This document shows positions 43,255 through 56,010 of a stretch of 64,000 nt of DNA, in pieces. The notes under the pieces were generated by a model. That model worked only from the letters and a program-made list of their open reading frames with translations, was not told the DNA's origin and ran no database searches. This DNA comes from Branchiostoma floridae (lineage: Eukaryota; Chordata; Leptocardii; Amphioxiformes; Branchiostomatidae), in NCBI RefSeq assembly GCF_000003815.2, contig NC_049981.1, positions 9,692,649-9,756,648 of the forward strand, written 5' to 3'. A program made the position numbers and the translations under genes. Position 1 is the first letter of the stretch. Each line of letters begins with the position of its first letter.

Positions 43255-43506
43255 ACCAAGTTTCCTTGCCATTTCAGTAGCAGGGTACATTATCACAGGT
43301 TGCTAGACCTTCTTCTTCAACATGCTTAAGGCGCCTCCTAGAATACGGGACCTCCATCTAAAGTCCCTTCAGAAAGGTGCTGCAGCCCCAAGCAAGTTGC
43401 CCTACCCTGGATTGAAACGGGGTCTCCCTGTACTAACTACATATTGTGATTGGAACCAGGAGCTCAACTGTGAGGCTGCTACCAGTTAAGCTACAGGGAC
43501 ATCCCC
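43255..43506 (-). mobile_element. tRNA-derived SINE (family B)
   Basis: On the minus strand the head reads TGTCCCTGTAGCTTAACTGG and then CTCCTGGTTCCAATC, matching Pol III A- and B-box spacing of a tRNA. The body includes GGGAGACCCCGTTTCAATCC and ends in CCCTGCTACTGAAATG. The best-preserved copy of this family in the window. Confidence 0.85.
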
Positions 43507-44759
43507 ACCTTGTTATGAAAATTAATGTTTTGTTTCTGATCATGGCTCGGAAAATATTCTGGTCTGTATAGGCAGGGATTCTCTTTTCTTTTTTAGATTT
43601 GACCGCAGTTAAATTAAATTGTAAAACTGAAATACATCAGGAACCGATTTATCTTCAGTGTGGAAGTGTTGTACAAAGTTCTGCTGTCTTCTTACAGAAA
43701 AGGCTGTCTCAGATCCTAATTGGTGGTCTGGGCTCTGTCACAACATACTTGATAATTGCAAAACATCAAAAGACATCAAAACCATCTATATGACGGCCTA
43801 CAACAAATTTGAATATGACCGCGCCATTTTAACCATATACTAAAAGCTATGGTGGCCGTTATTTACACTAATTTTCCCATGATGCCCCAGGTGGTCTAAC
43901 GCCATTTCCGAGTCCTTTAACGATACCCTTTGCATTCCATTAAGCTATTTACGATACCATCCCCTCCCCTTGGTCTAACCTCTATACGACCTATCCCACT
44001 AGGTAGACCCTTTCTTTTCAATGTGTGCTTGTTAAAGAAGCACCTTTACTGCACTTTGAGACCTTGAGATGCTTAAAGAAGCATTACCTTCTTTAAAGGT
44101 GAGAGAGGGTAAAAAATAATTTTTTCAAGGTCAAGATGATAAATGGAAGCTCTAAAGAGACTCTAAAATGGAAACTGTATTAGTGTATATCGACCAAATG
44201 GAAATGGGTGGGATTTCAATTTTAAACCTTCTACTTTTTCTACATGTAGTTTCTAATTCCAAATCTTAATGTTATCAGAGAGCTTATGACATGCAAGTCA
44301 AGCATCTTTGACTTATAGAATCATTATTCATCATTATTTGATTCATATAGTTAGACTGGTGTCTACAAATATAGGTAAAGTAATCAGCAATGACATTTTC
44401 AAGGTGAAACAATAAAATATCACATTTTAATACGTTAACTCCAAAGTTCATCTGTGCTTTTTGTGGAAGTCACAGATGTTTTACAACACATACATGTACA
44501 TATAAAGTCACCTGGACATTTGGTCTCACTGGACATTAAGTAGGAATCTTGGACACAGAATCAGACTTTTTTGGCATGAGGAATGACAAGAGTCCTCTAA
44601 CATGCATTGGCATAATACCGGTCATAAGCCTTATACCGGTCGATTAAAAATAGTGGAACTTAAAGAGATCTACACATGCAACAATAGTTATTTCTGAGGT
44701 ATGCACACTTCAGACATCTATAGGTGTCCAATACATAATTTACAAAGCATCGATAACAA
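43507..44759. other. No gene seen
   Basis: AT-rich, with a cluster of cytosine-rich short phrases at 43850-44010. No exon or RNA gene recognised. Confidence 0.35.
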
Positions 44760-44769
44760 TGCATTCGAA

Positions 44770-45310
44770 GACAACAAGGCCAAAAGTTTTCAGGTCATTT
44801 TCGGGGCAGGCGAGCTCGTCGTGGGACAAACACACCGTCACGTTCATCGCCAGATTTGTAGATAATAATCACATGTGCTCACGGCACAAAACGAGCATGA
44901 TTCAACAGCAATCTTGAATTTCTTTTGGTGACCTACAACTCGTGTAAAAGTGTGAGGAACCGTTGCATTATCGCCCGGATCTACGGCTGAATGGGTCAAA
45001 TTGAACGTACGCCGCCATTTTCCCGCCATTTTTGATGCTACGGCCAGCAGTAAAGTTTTACGTCATAGCGGTTGTGACGGATCAAAATTAAATGAAAATT
45101 CTTGTCAGTATACGCCCATTTTCTCATGACTTTTTGTATGCTCATGCAGATTTTTGTTTTGTGCAACTACTAACAGGAAAGAAAGGAACAACAGAGGATG
45201 TATAAAGGTACATAGCGGCAGTTAATTGTGCCGTGTTTCGTTCGACCGGTATAGTGCACCCCCTTCCAACCACGCGCCCGTTCTCCGTACAATTCCGCGG
45301 TGTGTTCCAA
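44770..45310 (-). promoter_or_regulatory. CpG-containing promoter-like block (tentative)
   Basis: Locally rich in CpG. On the minus strand there is a TATGACGTAAAA (CRE-like, about 45058-45068), then two ATGGCGG motifs and a 61-codon frame from 45029 (MAGKWRRTFNLTHSAVDPG...). No known domain and no signal peptide. Possibly the 5' end of a minus-strand transcript; the ephrin first exon was considered but does not fit. Confidence 0.25.
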
Positions 45311-45834
45311 TTACGATATTATGTTTTTAGCAGGACCAGAGAGACAAAATAATTTACACAGAAGAAGTGGCAAAGGTAAGCTGTAACAGCAACATGTAAC
45401 TGGAGAAAATGATGCGTTGATCATTTGCCAAATTAGCATTGCTTGAGAAATTGCAGTAAACCGACCGGTATTATGCCAATGGATGTTACATCTTACATAT
45501 TGGGGCTTTACAACCATCTCTTATCAGAAGCAGGGGGCACCATAGACTTCCTATAAATTTATGATCCACTGCTCACAGAGTCACGTGTTCTATCTGCATA
45601 ATGTTACGTCACAGAAGCAGTGGATTGCTCATTCCATGACAAAGACTGGAGTTGGACAGTTAAAGATTTGGAACATACCCCAGATTGATTTTTGACTAAA
45701 TGTTGCACTTTGGACAAATACTTGTTAGTTTTTGAACATTTTACAGGTAAAAGTTGATATTATGCGAAAAACTTCCATGCCACTGTTACTATGACCCAAG
45801 CAAGGGTCCTCACACCTCTTTTTTTTTCAATCCT

Positions 45835-45967
45835 CCAGATTTTTTTCCAACAATCTTTAGATTTTTTCAAACAATCTCTAGATTTTTCCAAACAATCTCC
45901 AGATTTTTCCAAACAATCTCTTAGACTACATTCCAAACAATCTCCAGATTTTTCTAAACAATCTTTA
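45835..45967. repeat. ~20-bp tandem repeat
   Basis: Six to seven imperfect copies of CCAGATTTTTCCAAACAATCT. It produces a short Phe/Lys/Gln/Ser-rich plus-strand frame (45791-45988) that is not a gene. Confidence 0.93.
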
Positions 45968-47434
45968 AAGTTAGTTTTTTTAATGTAATGAGAAAATCCA
46001 ATTTTTTGGGGGGAAATTAACAGTAATTACAGTTCAACTTTCATAATAAAAAAAATACTCTGCTTAATGTATTCCAACAAGAACACCTCTATTAAGAGTA
46101 TGTGACCTTCCTGTGAGAGTTTATTTCCTGAGCCTCTTAAGCCTGACATATGCTGTAATAGACATTTACAGTTCAAATCTATGGCACACTACATACTGCT
46201 CAAATGCATTACGGCATTATAACCTAAATGGCTGCCATTACACTAAGTACTTTCATTCCTCTGTCCTCTGTGTCACCTTGAGCGAGTAACGAGTTGAAGC
46301 GTTTCACGGCTGGTTGGCAAAATGGCTTTGTCGTACTCCGTCAGCGCACTTTCGACCCATGGATCATTACGGTCACTTGAAATTCCGCGGAACAGCGGAG
46401 TGATAGCACATCTCACTTGTGTTTGCATTCATGTTAAAGTCACCTATAGCAAGGTCTGTTTCATCATCTATTAGTCTTATATCACACTTAAAACTTGTGT
46501 TCTTGAATGTGATTGGTCATTTTACAAGATTACAATTTGCCCAAGAAGAGGGGTCCATAAAATTTGGTCTATGCGAGCAGGTGGTCACTATTGAATTCTT
46601 ACTGCTTACATATATGTCAATGGGAAAAAATGTAAAAGGACCACCAAAAAAGTGGTCACATTATTGGCCAGGTGCCCTGTAGAGGTGGTCACTTTAGGTT
46701 TCACTGTAAAGTTATTCTGTCATTTTCTTCTTTATGTAGAGAAGGTTGTGGTTTGTACCGGTTTGACTGTATTGACCAGTAAAATAGTGACATTTTTCAT
46801 TATCATTACAAATTGCAAATGAGCATTAAGGAAAAGGTTACGGTCTCCCCCTTTATTGTGTATACAGTCATGTAGTTCATTTACAATTTTCAAAAAATCA
46901 ACGAAAATGATTAGGAATCATACATTTGGCATGAAAACCGTACGCATTTCTTGTGATTAATTGGGTAATCTATGACACTGTTTATTAAGTTATTAAAGAG
47001 TCATTGACAGAACCATGTAGAAAAGATTGTCTTAGCTATTTTGTCCTTTGCAAACTTCCATATCTATTTAGGGCAAACAGATAGAACTCTGGATTTCTGA
47101 GTTGGCCAATATATAGCAAGACTGATCACCCAATTTGTGTCAGGTTGCATTTTTACACCTCGTGGCAATGTATCTGCAGATCACCAACCCTACTGGTCCA
47201 TATTTCATTGATCTCATAATGGCCCATGGCTAGTTTGGCAGGCTAACTTCATAACAACCAGCCAATAAAAAAAAAATGAAAAATTAACAGAAAGCACATG
47301 TATATTACATGTATTATGCCGTCAGCTTTTTTTTCTTCAATCATACATGTATGACATTGTAGATAACAGCAACATTTCAAGAACCTATCAGTTGCCTGAG
47401 TAACTGCTATTTGGCGACAATACATTATTTGTAC
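45968..47434. other. No gene seen; one interspersed repeat
   Basis: 46540-46710 carries GTGGTCAC phrases related to 38325-38450. 46250-46420 is a balanced CpG-containing block with no domain. The rest is AT-rich. Confidence 0.4.
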
Positions 47435-47436
47435 TA

Positions 47437-47610
47437 CAGTAAAAGCCATTTGATTGCACAACAGATTACCGCACACTTCTGTTAATTGCACAGGATCCAA
47501 AAATACCAAACCGGTACGGTCCAGCTGGATAACTTTGCATTGTTGCACCAACTGGGTATTTGCACAAAATGCACTGGCAAAAAGGGTATGCAATAAAATA
47601 GCTTCTACTG
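47437..47610. mobile_element. pogo/Tigger-like MITE (174 bp)
   Basis: Inverted ends CAGTAAAAGCCATTTGATTG and (inverted) CAGTAGAAGCTATTTTATTG, flanked by TA on both sides (47435-47436 and 47611-47612). CAGT ends with a TA target duplication fit Tc1/mariner-pogo elements. No transposase inside. Confidence 0.82.
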
Positions 47611-47612
47611 TA

Positions 47613-48984
47613 CTTCGAGAATCCACTTTCTACTCACAAAACTGTTACAGTAACAGTAAGACTTTCGATATCATTCACACTTTTATTGATGTACATGTGA
47701 CTGACTGCAAACCAACTTGTCCTCTTTACATTTATAAACGTTACTTTTCCATAATCAATCTTGTATTTTTAAAAATTATGTTAAAATGGGTATTGTTACT
47801 CAATATTATTATTTAAATTATTTATGTTTATATCTAATAAAGACTTTGCAGAGACTCATAAGCACTGTGCTTTTTTCCCCAATCTTCAATTGTAAAAAAA
47901 AAACTTGAATGAGTGGCAAGTTTAGCAGCATTCGAAAACATTTGCAGACGTCCACTCAGCTCTTAACGATCAATGGTCGCCACAACAGAGATAACGGTAC
48001 ACTTTAGATAAAGTCCTTGTGCGGAGCCCCATAATGAACTCTTCCTGATGACAATCTGACCAACTGTTTCCTCGCTCGGGATCAGGGAAAGTTCGGGACA
48101 GCCGGTGGAATAATTGGAAGATGCCATTACGCAGAAAAAGATGGAAATCTTTGCCCTAAAAACTTCTCTGCTCATGCATTTGTCATTGTACCGGTAGTCC
48201 TCAAAGCTGATGATGTTTGGATATATATATAGGTGATGTAAAAATATGTACCCCATTATTCAGTTTCAACACAATTTGAAAAGATGTAAGTTACTCATTG
48301 ACAAGCAACTGGATAGCTTTAGAAACAGTCAAATAGCATCTGTAGCCAGTGGTAAAGACAAATTTAAGATAGTCGGGAGGAAACAAAAATTAAACAAAGA
48401 CAATGCTTTAGGGTGAATGTGAATTTCCCAATTTTACCTCCAACCACCAACTTTCAATTACGTACACCACCTTTCTGCCATATATCTCAAACCTGTCAAG
48501 AAGTTTCCAATTTTGCCTTTAACTCATGGCTCTGTTCGCGAGAGATTGTGTCAAGAAGGACTTGCCAATATTTAGTTATCTCCCTCCCAGCCAGAGGGTG
48601 CTCTTACGAATTTAAAATGCCTTTTCTTTCCTCTCGTATGCATGCAAACTGTCGAGAGAATGAAGCTACGGCTGTCCTGTATCTGATCACAACTTCCCAA
48701 AGCTTCCTCAAGTATCGGGAAACTGCCCCAAGCCATTGTCCGAGGTTACGAAGAGACTACATTCCAGCTTCTCTCAAGATTTCATCACTACTTAATAAAA
48801 ACTGCAGTATGCTATCAGTTTCCATTATCGCACACGATCATTGCAGACACGACAACAGTGTAAGGAACACTTATTAAAATGAACGTTAACACTTGGAGTT
48901 TTACAATGACAAAAATTGACTGAGTTCTGGCTTAAGCCAGTGATGATCAACTAAACTGAAGAGAAACCCATACAGTTTTACATT
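47613..48984. other. No confirmed gene; long open frame at 48413-48877
   Basis: A plus-strand frame of 154 codons crosses a balanced, repeat-free block (48400-48880). Its composition (many Cys, His, Arg, Ser) matches no family I know and there are no convincing splice sites. Possibly conserved non-coding DNA. The rest is AT-rich. Confidence 0.25.
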
Positions 48985-49300
48985 ACGGTATGCTGGGTGC
49001 ACCAAATAGTCAAGTAGCTAGGCTTGCAGACAGGAGAAAGAGAGATCACGGGTTAGATTCCTGGCATTTTGGCCTGATGTTGTGTCCTTGGGAAAAGCTA
49101 TTTACATGACTTTTCTATCAATTCAACTATCCTCACTCTAACTTCAGCTGGGGAGGTAAAACTAAAAGGCAGTGGGAGGAGAGGGATGGCCCCACCTTCC
49201 AATACTGTGTGCTAGACACAGCAGATATATACTACCCACTGTCCCTTCAGCCTCAAAAGGCATATGGGCCTACCTTTGGGTTTCACCTTTACGTCAGGGT
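48985..49300 (+). mobile_element. tRNA-derived SINE (family C)
   Basis: The head has an A-box-like AGTCAAGTAGCTAGGCTTGC and a B-box-like ACGGGTTAGATTCCTGG, then TTGTGTCCTTGGGAAAAGC and the body GTGGGAGGAGAGGGATGG, CACCTTCCAATACTG, CCTCAAAAGGCATATGG. The body matches 29984-30180 in inverse orientation. Confidence 0.82.
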
Positions 49301-49780
49301 TTCAGATTAAGTGTATACGACTCATCATTCCTGGAAGCACTGGAGAAGTGAGGCCACTTTTCTTGCGTATCAGGGAACAAGTGAGTAATAAGAGCTTCTT
49401 CTAATGGAGGAAGTCTTTCTCCATAGCAGCGACTGAATTGTCCACTTGAACATCTCCATCTGGAGCTTTTAAGACCATAACGATGATGGTCCAAATGCAC
49501 ATTTGCGGAGCCAAGAAGGATTTCACTAAAAGCCTTGCGGTGGACGGCAATAAACTTCTTGAAAGAGCCATTTTCTTCATCCGTTAGGAATCCCGGGTTC
49601 TATCGCTCATGGGGGAACTTCTGTAAGATTTGGGCCACTATAAGGCTGAGTGGCACTTTTGACTTCCTAGTCACTGTCATTTTTGATATGGAAATGTTCT
49701 TTCAACATCCTTAGTTACAAGCTGTAATGAAGAATTAAGACCTAATAAGTGCAATGACCCTTGCCAAGAAGGTTATGTTT
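49301..49780. other. No gene recognised
   Basis: A unique block with a 68-codon minus-strand frame (49294-49500) and no domain. Not called as a gene. Confidence 0.3.
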
Positions 49781-49784
49781 TTGG

Positions 49785-49965
49785 TGAGTTTCTTAGTGTG
49801 TGTGTGTCTGTCTGTCTGTCAACAGTATAACTTGAGAAGCTTTGGATGGATCCTGATGATATTTGGCAGGTGGGTAGGGGTCAGTAAAAGAAAGGTCAAG
49901 TTTGATAATGGCCCCCTAGCGGCTTTCTCTGGTAATGCAGCAGAACTTGCATGTAAAGTGTATGT
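49785..49965 (+). repeat. Interspersed repeat (family E)
   Basis: GTGTGTGTCTGTCTGTCTGT, then AACTTGAGAAGCTTTGGATGG, GATGATATTTGGCAGGTGGG, GGCCCCCTAGCGGC, AATGCAGCAGAA. A diverged copy with the same phrase order lies at 55865-56010. Class not determined. Confidence 0.7.
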
Positions 49966-50630
49966 TTGTTATCTAGTGTTCTGGACAGCTGTGATCACGT
50001 TTTTTGTAACATACACTTTTGGTGCAATTTTAACTTATAATTGCAGCCATGTTCTCATGGAAATGTAAATATTAAAGAGAATGATTGAAGTAAAAGAATT
50101 CTAACCATCATCTAGTATTCCCCTGATCCTGTGCTGTTCAGATCAATGTTCCAAGCCATTGATATGTTAAAATTAACCTTAACTGCTCAAACCTTCTTAT
50201 ATACCAGTTTCCAATTAGTGAATAGAGGCACCCTTAGACTGTTAATGGTTAAAAGGGTTAAAAGTATTGCCGACTGAGGGTGAATCATCATGATGCATTG
50301 CACGGAAAAACTTTCCGGTGAAAAGCTGACTGGGAAAGTTGATTATATGATAAAATCTCATGTATTGGGTCTGCCCCCAGGGTGTATTTACTGGGTCAAT
50401 ATATCTTCTCTTATCGCTACAGAGATCCGCATGTACATGTATATAGGCACTGTGTGTACCGTGTATAGTCACTGCTGGTAGCAAGGTGAGTCACAGCCAG
50501 CAACATTCTGTAAAACTTTACATATATGCAGTGCTTTTTTCATGAAATCACACACAGAATAATGCAGATTTCCAGTCAGCAATGCACCTTGTGTGCATAC
50601 CACACTGTGCGCCCTTACAATGCAGTAGTG
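49966..50630. other. No gene seen
   Basis: AT-rich with short frames only; nothing recognised. Confidence 0.4.
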
Positions 50631-50775
50631 TGCGTAAGTCCTGTGGTTAGTGACCCTGCCTATAGACTACAGGCCTTGAGTTTGATTCCCGGCTGCAAGC
50701 TACTGGAAAGGGTCGCAGTCCTTAGGACAGGACATCAACATGTGGTCCATTGTTCGTTGTGGTTCTTGAAAAGAG
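50631..50775 (+). mobile_element. tRNA-derived SINE (family D)
   Basis: A-box-like CCTGTGGTTAGTGACC and B-box-like TTGAGTTTGATTCCCGG, then GGAAAGGGTCGCAGTCCTTA and a TGTGGTCCATTGTTC end. A decayed second copy is at 53271-53370 (GTGAGTTTGATTCATGCC, AAAAGGGTTGCAGTTCTTAA). Confidence 0.78.
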
Positions 50776-50944
50776 CTAGGGCGAAATTTCCTGGTACAGT
50801 GAACCTGTAAATACTGAACATTTGCATATAGCATTTGTTTTCTCTGACATGCCCAGTGGAAGAATAGCTCTCATTGACAAGTAACTTAATAAGGTAAACT
50901 GCTTTGAGATCACTTTAATTTTTGCTTTCCACTTTCACCGCAGG

Positions 50945-51132
50945 TGGATTAGACGCAGGACACAAGATATCTAAACTGCAGGTTCTGCTGCAGTAATGTG
51001 GAAAGCTGCCAGGGGACCAAAACCTATTTATCACCTGTTCTGTCACAACCTACGATTAATGACACACCAAATGTAAAACCATTCTGTCCAGCCACTCTTG
51101 AATTACACAAACAGTACAAATTTTAAGGTAAC
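50945..51132 (+). repeat. Interspersed repeat (CTGCTGCAG-core family)
   Basis: Third copy of the 11341-11650 family: ACACAAGATATCTAAACTGC, GTTCTGCTGCAG, GAAAGCTGCCAGGGGACC, then TGTCCAGCCACTCTTGAATT. Confidence 0.6.
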
Positions 51133-53018
51133 AATAGATTTTCTCCTCAGTGCGAATTCATATCACCACAAACTTAAAATGCCAATCTCAAAGAAAATCT
51201 CAAATTCAAATCCATGTACAATAATCTTTGCAGTCCGTTGAGTTTCATTTGATACACTAATGTAACAGTACAATGCTCCTATAGAACCAAACCAATTGTC
51301 ATTTTGTATTACTCAGTTCATTCTTTGGGCCCTTTGATGCATGGACTAGGAATGGGTATTATCTAAACCCTGTCAACTACATGTGCAGAACCTTTCTCTT
51401 CAAAGTTCAAGTGTGTTAAAGTTAATCATTTCTGCAGACTGAACCCGTGTTTGGAGCGAGCCGTACATTTCATAAATCTCACAGGTCTAACCCAATCATT
51501 TCCACGGAGCCTCAACCCCTGAGAGCTGGTTCATTCCGGTAGCGTGGGGTGGTCACCATCAGCCTCAAAGGCTGAACCAACCCAACATTTGATTTTGGCT
51601 GCAACTACTCTAAATGTGGAAACTTTTGTGGTGTTTTTTTGCTGTAGCCGTTTCACCGTAAACTCAAAACCACCACAAACATTTTCCTACTGTATTCTGC
51701 TCGCACCGCTACGGTACCCCTTCTCGCTTCATGTAGTACATACTATACATTGTCACAGTATAATGAAATGTTTGACGTACTTGCTACGGTGTAGAGACAC
51801 AAATAATAAGTGTAATATATCAAGTTGCTGCCTTGCTGCGTGGCATATTTTATGAGTTTTCTTAGTATATTTTTTGTCTTACTTCTGATGATGGCCTGTC
51901 TTGTGTTGTTTCATTTCTAAAAATCTCTGAGCACAATGCATGAGGTACCTGGGAAAAGCTTCCATTTTCTGTCACCTTTTTGGAACCTTTCTGGTCCTTT
52001 TTACCCAACTTCCTTTTATAGTGTAGCATTCAAATGCCAATTGTAGAACTGTGGACACACATAGCTACAAACAAACGCACTGATTACAATACCTCTGTTT
52101 TTATGTAAAAAATTACCAGAACCTAATAAGCACAGCAACTATCAATATATGGGGGAGTTAATAATGGTAGGAAACACTGATATTAATATTTGACATGCAA
52201 GTCATACCCTCGGAGTCAGACGTCAGAATATGGAACATAATAACAGTACTTAGGACTTGAGACATAAGGTCTTTCCGGCTCTACTTTTCAATATCATGTG
52301 CAGAATTCCTACTGAAAAATGTATGAAAGTCAGTGACTGTAAGACTACGTGTCTAATGCCGTCTCTTCTTCAATCCATCTTTTCTGGATCTTTGATTCCC
52401 CGGGCCATCAAAGTACGAGACTAGAGCAACAAAGTCAGCAATTTATTGTCACTTAAGTCATAAAAGCCTGATAACATCCGCAATCAGGATGAATTCAACG
52501 CTAAGGCCATTGTGTTACTGGCAGTCGTAAAGCTGGGTTCCAATGCATATTTTGCTGTCTCATTTGAATATCCTTTGTTTCTTGCGTGTGATTGTGTCAA
52601 TCAATTGCAACGTTCTATATGTGTCTTTTTTTTCACATGATATATTATGTAATATCATTCGCTTTTTGCCAGATTGACGTTGACCCTTTTCTAGCAGCCG
52701 ATGGCCTTTCTGTCTGGTATTCTTGGCTTTTTTCCAACACAGGCCCCAAGACAGCTGCATTGATTCCAATACAAAATAACAAATAGTCTGCAATGAAAAT
52801 TATATTTTTCACCTTTGACAAAAATGTTTTCTCCTAATCCAAAATCGGCCCTGGCCTCCTGTAAAAAAACAGTTGGAAAATGGCAATCTCCAAAGTGATA
52901 GCTGTAGTGGTTAAACTTCAAATCAATCCTTCTCTGTCGAATGCGTAAGAGGCACTAGTGTCAGTTAATTGTTGCCAGTTGCAGGTATCCAGGGTTGACA
53001 TAGAGCCTACCTATTGAT
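51133..53018. other. No gene seen
   Basis: Contains a decayed repeat at 51620-51700 related to 30201-30412. Short frames at 51544-51855 and 52560-52921 have no domain. Nothing else recognised. Confidence 0.35.
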
Positions 53019-53057
53019 CTCCGTGGAGCTAATTCCGTTGGGCTTTGCTCCACGGAG
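53019..53057. other. 11-bp perfect hairpin
   Basis: CTCCGTGGAGC (53019-53029) and its exact complement GCTCCACGGAG (53047-53057), 17-nt loop. GC-rich against an AT-rich background. Function unknown. Confidence 0.85.
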
Positions 53058-53270
53058 TTACAGAGGGATGGGGCATCCATACATCATGGCAAAGGATCAA
53101 TGTTGCAGGGTTTTAGTATTTCTGGCTCATTGGAACCCTTGTATACACCTGTCTAAACAGATTAAAATACTTGCAGACTATTGGTGCAAAGAGTCAGGAC
53201 ATTGTACCAAAGCAGTAATTAACTGAACGCTATCTGACATTATCTCAAGTGAACTTTTCCTACCTCTGGA

Positions 53271-53370
53271 AGTATTGAAGCTGTGAGTTTGATTCATGCC
53301 TCTGAAAAGGGTTGCAGTTCTTAAGCTGTGGTCTACTGTTCATTGTGCTTGTCAAAAAGGCTTAATGAAA
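53271..53370 (+). mobile_element. Decayed SINE (family D)
   Basis: Matches the middle and end of 50631-50775, with the B-box-like phrase degraded to GAGTTTGATTCATGCC. Confidence 0.6.
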
Positions 53371-55864
53371 CAAATTATATATACAACTTCTTTGTAACAA
53401 TTATGAAAAGAAAGAAATGAATGATAAACTTTTGGCCTCCATTGCCAACATGTAAAAGGAAGTGTCTCAAGCATGCTTAAGGTGAAGGGCTAGTAACTCC
53501 TTTTTGCTACAGCAGAGCAAGAAAACTTGGGGAACAACAACTCAGCTTGAAGACTGAGTCTGTGTATCTAAGGTGACAGAAGATAAACCACAGTAGGTTT
53601 CATATGGCTGAAACTGACGTTTGACAATACCCATAGCAGCATAAATCCAAACCTGTTTGCTCAGAATTTGTTGAACATGGTCTGTCCATGGTGCTGAATG
53701 TCATGTTCTTGTATAGAAGTAAATGTAGAAGCCAGAAAGACATAATAAAAGATGGATTGTTCACCAGAGGTTTTGTCCATTCTGCCCAAATGAGATCAAA
53801 GATGAATGTCCCTTTGCTATGGATTGTTCAAGATGTAATGATAAACGCACAGAGCTGTTCACATTTCCTTTCTTTGCTCTATACAATTTGATACTTTCCG
53901 TTCAATAGATAAATTCAAATACATTCTGGGAGGAGATAACCTTTACCGTGTACAAATAGGCAATTATATCAAAGAATGTTAATACTTTTGAACCAATAGT
54001 GTAAATGACACACTGGACTCAACATGCTGACTTACTCATATCTATAGATATTCATATATGTCTATACAGTGTACAGTCGTGATGTATTGGAAACCCTTAC
54101 AGTGTGAATAGTTCCCTGTGAAAACTTTGAAAGACAGATGACACTACAAATCAAGAATGAGAGTCTAATTAGAATAAAATGCTTGGAAGTCCTTACTGGG
54201 AAGTCAATTATCTGGTAATGATGATGTCACATCATGTTGTAGAATACCCATTACTAAAGAGAAATATTTTTCAATCTTGTATAATGTACAGTTTACCAAA
54301 TGAAAATTATATCAGTTCTCCAAAAATTCTGGTTGTCTTTTCAGCAAAAGATAAGCTCTTCAATGAGCTCAACTGGTTCAAGATCCATTTTGAGATCTGT
54401 TTTAAAAGCTTTCTGACAAAATAACCTTGAACATTCATTCTGATTAAGATACTGACTTCCTCTTCCCATGGATCCAAATTCCTTGAGGGAGAATAGGTGC
54501 AGTGATGCACCTTAACTAGAAATTTAAGTGTGTATGAAAATTCTTTGCATTGACTACATAGAATTGTCTTCAGAAGTTGAATCTGAAACTCTATTGCTAA
54601 CTTGAAAATTCACACCACAAATGATGGAGCAAAGGTTTTAGCATTTTTCTGACACTAAAATGTACCTTTATCCTAGTACTCGTAACCTTGCACAGATATC
54701 TGTGTGCACCTGTACACCCATCGTATAAATTAGGTGTGCAGCTTTAATCTTAGGTGCACAGAAGTGTACAAATCTATTCACTCGTATATTACGAGCACCC
54801 GTCCTAAATCATATGCACACAAACATGAGCCCTCTGTAATGATAGAAATGACATCCCTCACATATCTGTATCCCTATCATGTGTCAAGGACTTCTTGGCT
54901 TATTAGCTGTGAGATAATTAATTTGCCCTTGAAGCAGAAGATAATTTATCTTCAAACCCTGGTAGTGATATTGCATGTATTCACATTGAGTACGATTTAT
55001 AGCCTGAATTGTGTAGTCTAGATTTTCCTTGAATTCCTCATGGGGTGTTACTTTACTGAATGGCCACTAACATCTGCTCTAGATAAGTAACTGTCATATG
55101 TAGGTACTACATATATGCAAATCTCTTTATTTTGCAAGGAAAGTGTTCAAATTATATATATAGGCTCTTATTCATGAATCCTGTGTTTCAAATCAATTCA
55201 TCCTCCCAATCAGCATAAATTGAAATTTTGGTTTTGTCTTTTTTAACAATTTTAATGCACAGCCACTTCCAAATTTATCAGCAAATACCCACATGCTGCA
55301 AAATATCATGCAATAGGTGCTAAAACTACCCCCACGTACAAACATATTCAAGGTGGTGTCCCCTGAAAGACTGCTAAGTTTTTAATTCTTTTGACATTTG
55401 CAAGTTTTTCCCCACAACATGCTTTTCCCCCTCTGTGTGATCCTTTTTGGTTTGTCCCTTATGTACAGATTAAATAACAGCTTGCTAGACAATAAAGGCA
55501 TTATTTTCTTACACATTTATTATGTATTGAAGACTTCAAAGCAAGCCGCTCTAATCCACTATTTCATTAATTCCCCTGGTGCGCGTTTTCGGGCTGGATT
55601 AAGTCTTTTTACACACCGACGTGAATTCAAAATATGAGATCATCATAAAAAACATTCCAAGACCGCTTCATTATGGATGGCAAGGAATTGCAGGTATTTC
55701 AGTTCAAAGGAATACTGCAAGAAAAACACAAAATTGGAGAGAGCTGAAACATATTGCCAGCATTGCCAGACCAGATTGACAACAATATGGTTCTGCGATG
55801 TTAATGAAACATTGAGGATAGAAGTTATAGGGAATGGACTACCTGTTTGTGTTTTAAATTTAGT
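53371..55864. other. No gene seen
   Basis: Strongly AT-rich. Short open frames (for example 54734-55021, 55398-55637) lack domains and splice sites. Confidence 0.4.
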
Positions 55865-56010
55865 TTGCAAAGTTAGGTGTGTTTGTGTCAACACCACCAC
55901 CCTGAGAAGGCTGGTTTCTGTTGATATTTGGCATGTGGGCAGGTCTGGTAGAGACCTCAAAATGATTAGATTATCAGCCCTTAGTGGCTTGTGATGGTAT
56001 TGCAGCAGGA
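55865..56010 (+). repeat. Interspersed repeat (family E), diverged
   Basis: GTGTGTTTGTGTCAACA, CTGAGAAGGCTGG, TTGATATTTGGCATGTGGG, CCCTTAGTGGCTTGTGATGG, ATTGCAGCAGGAA: the same order as 49785-49965. The 105-codon frame over it (55677-55994) is not a gene. Confidence 0.6.

Noticed and set aside
50631-50700. tRNA gene
   Set aside because: SINE head with degraded arms; followed by a repeated SINE body.
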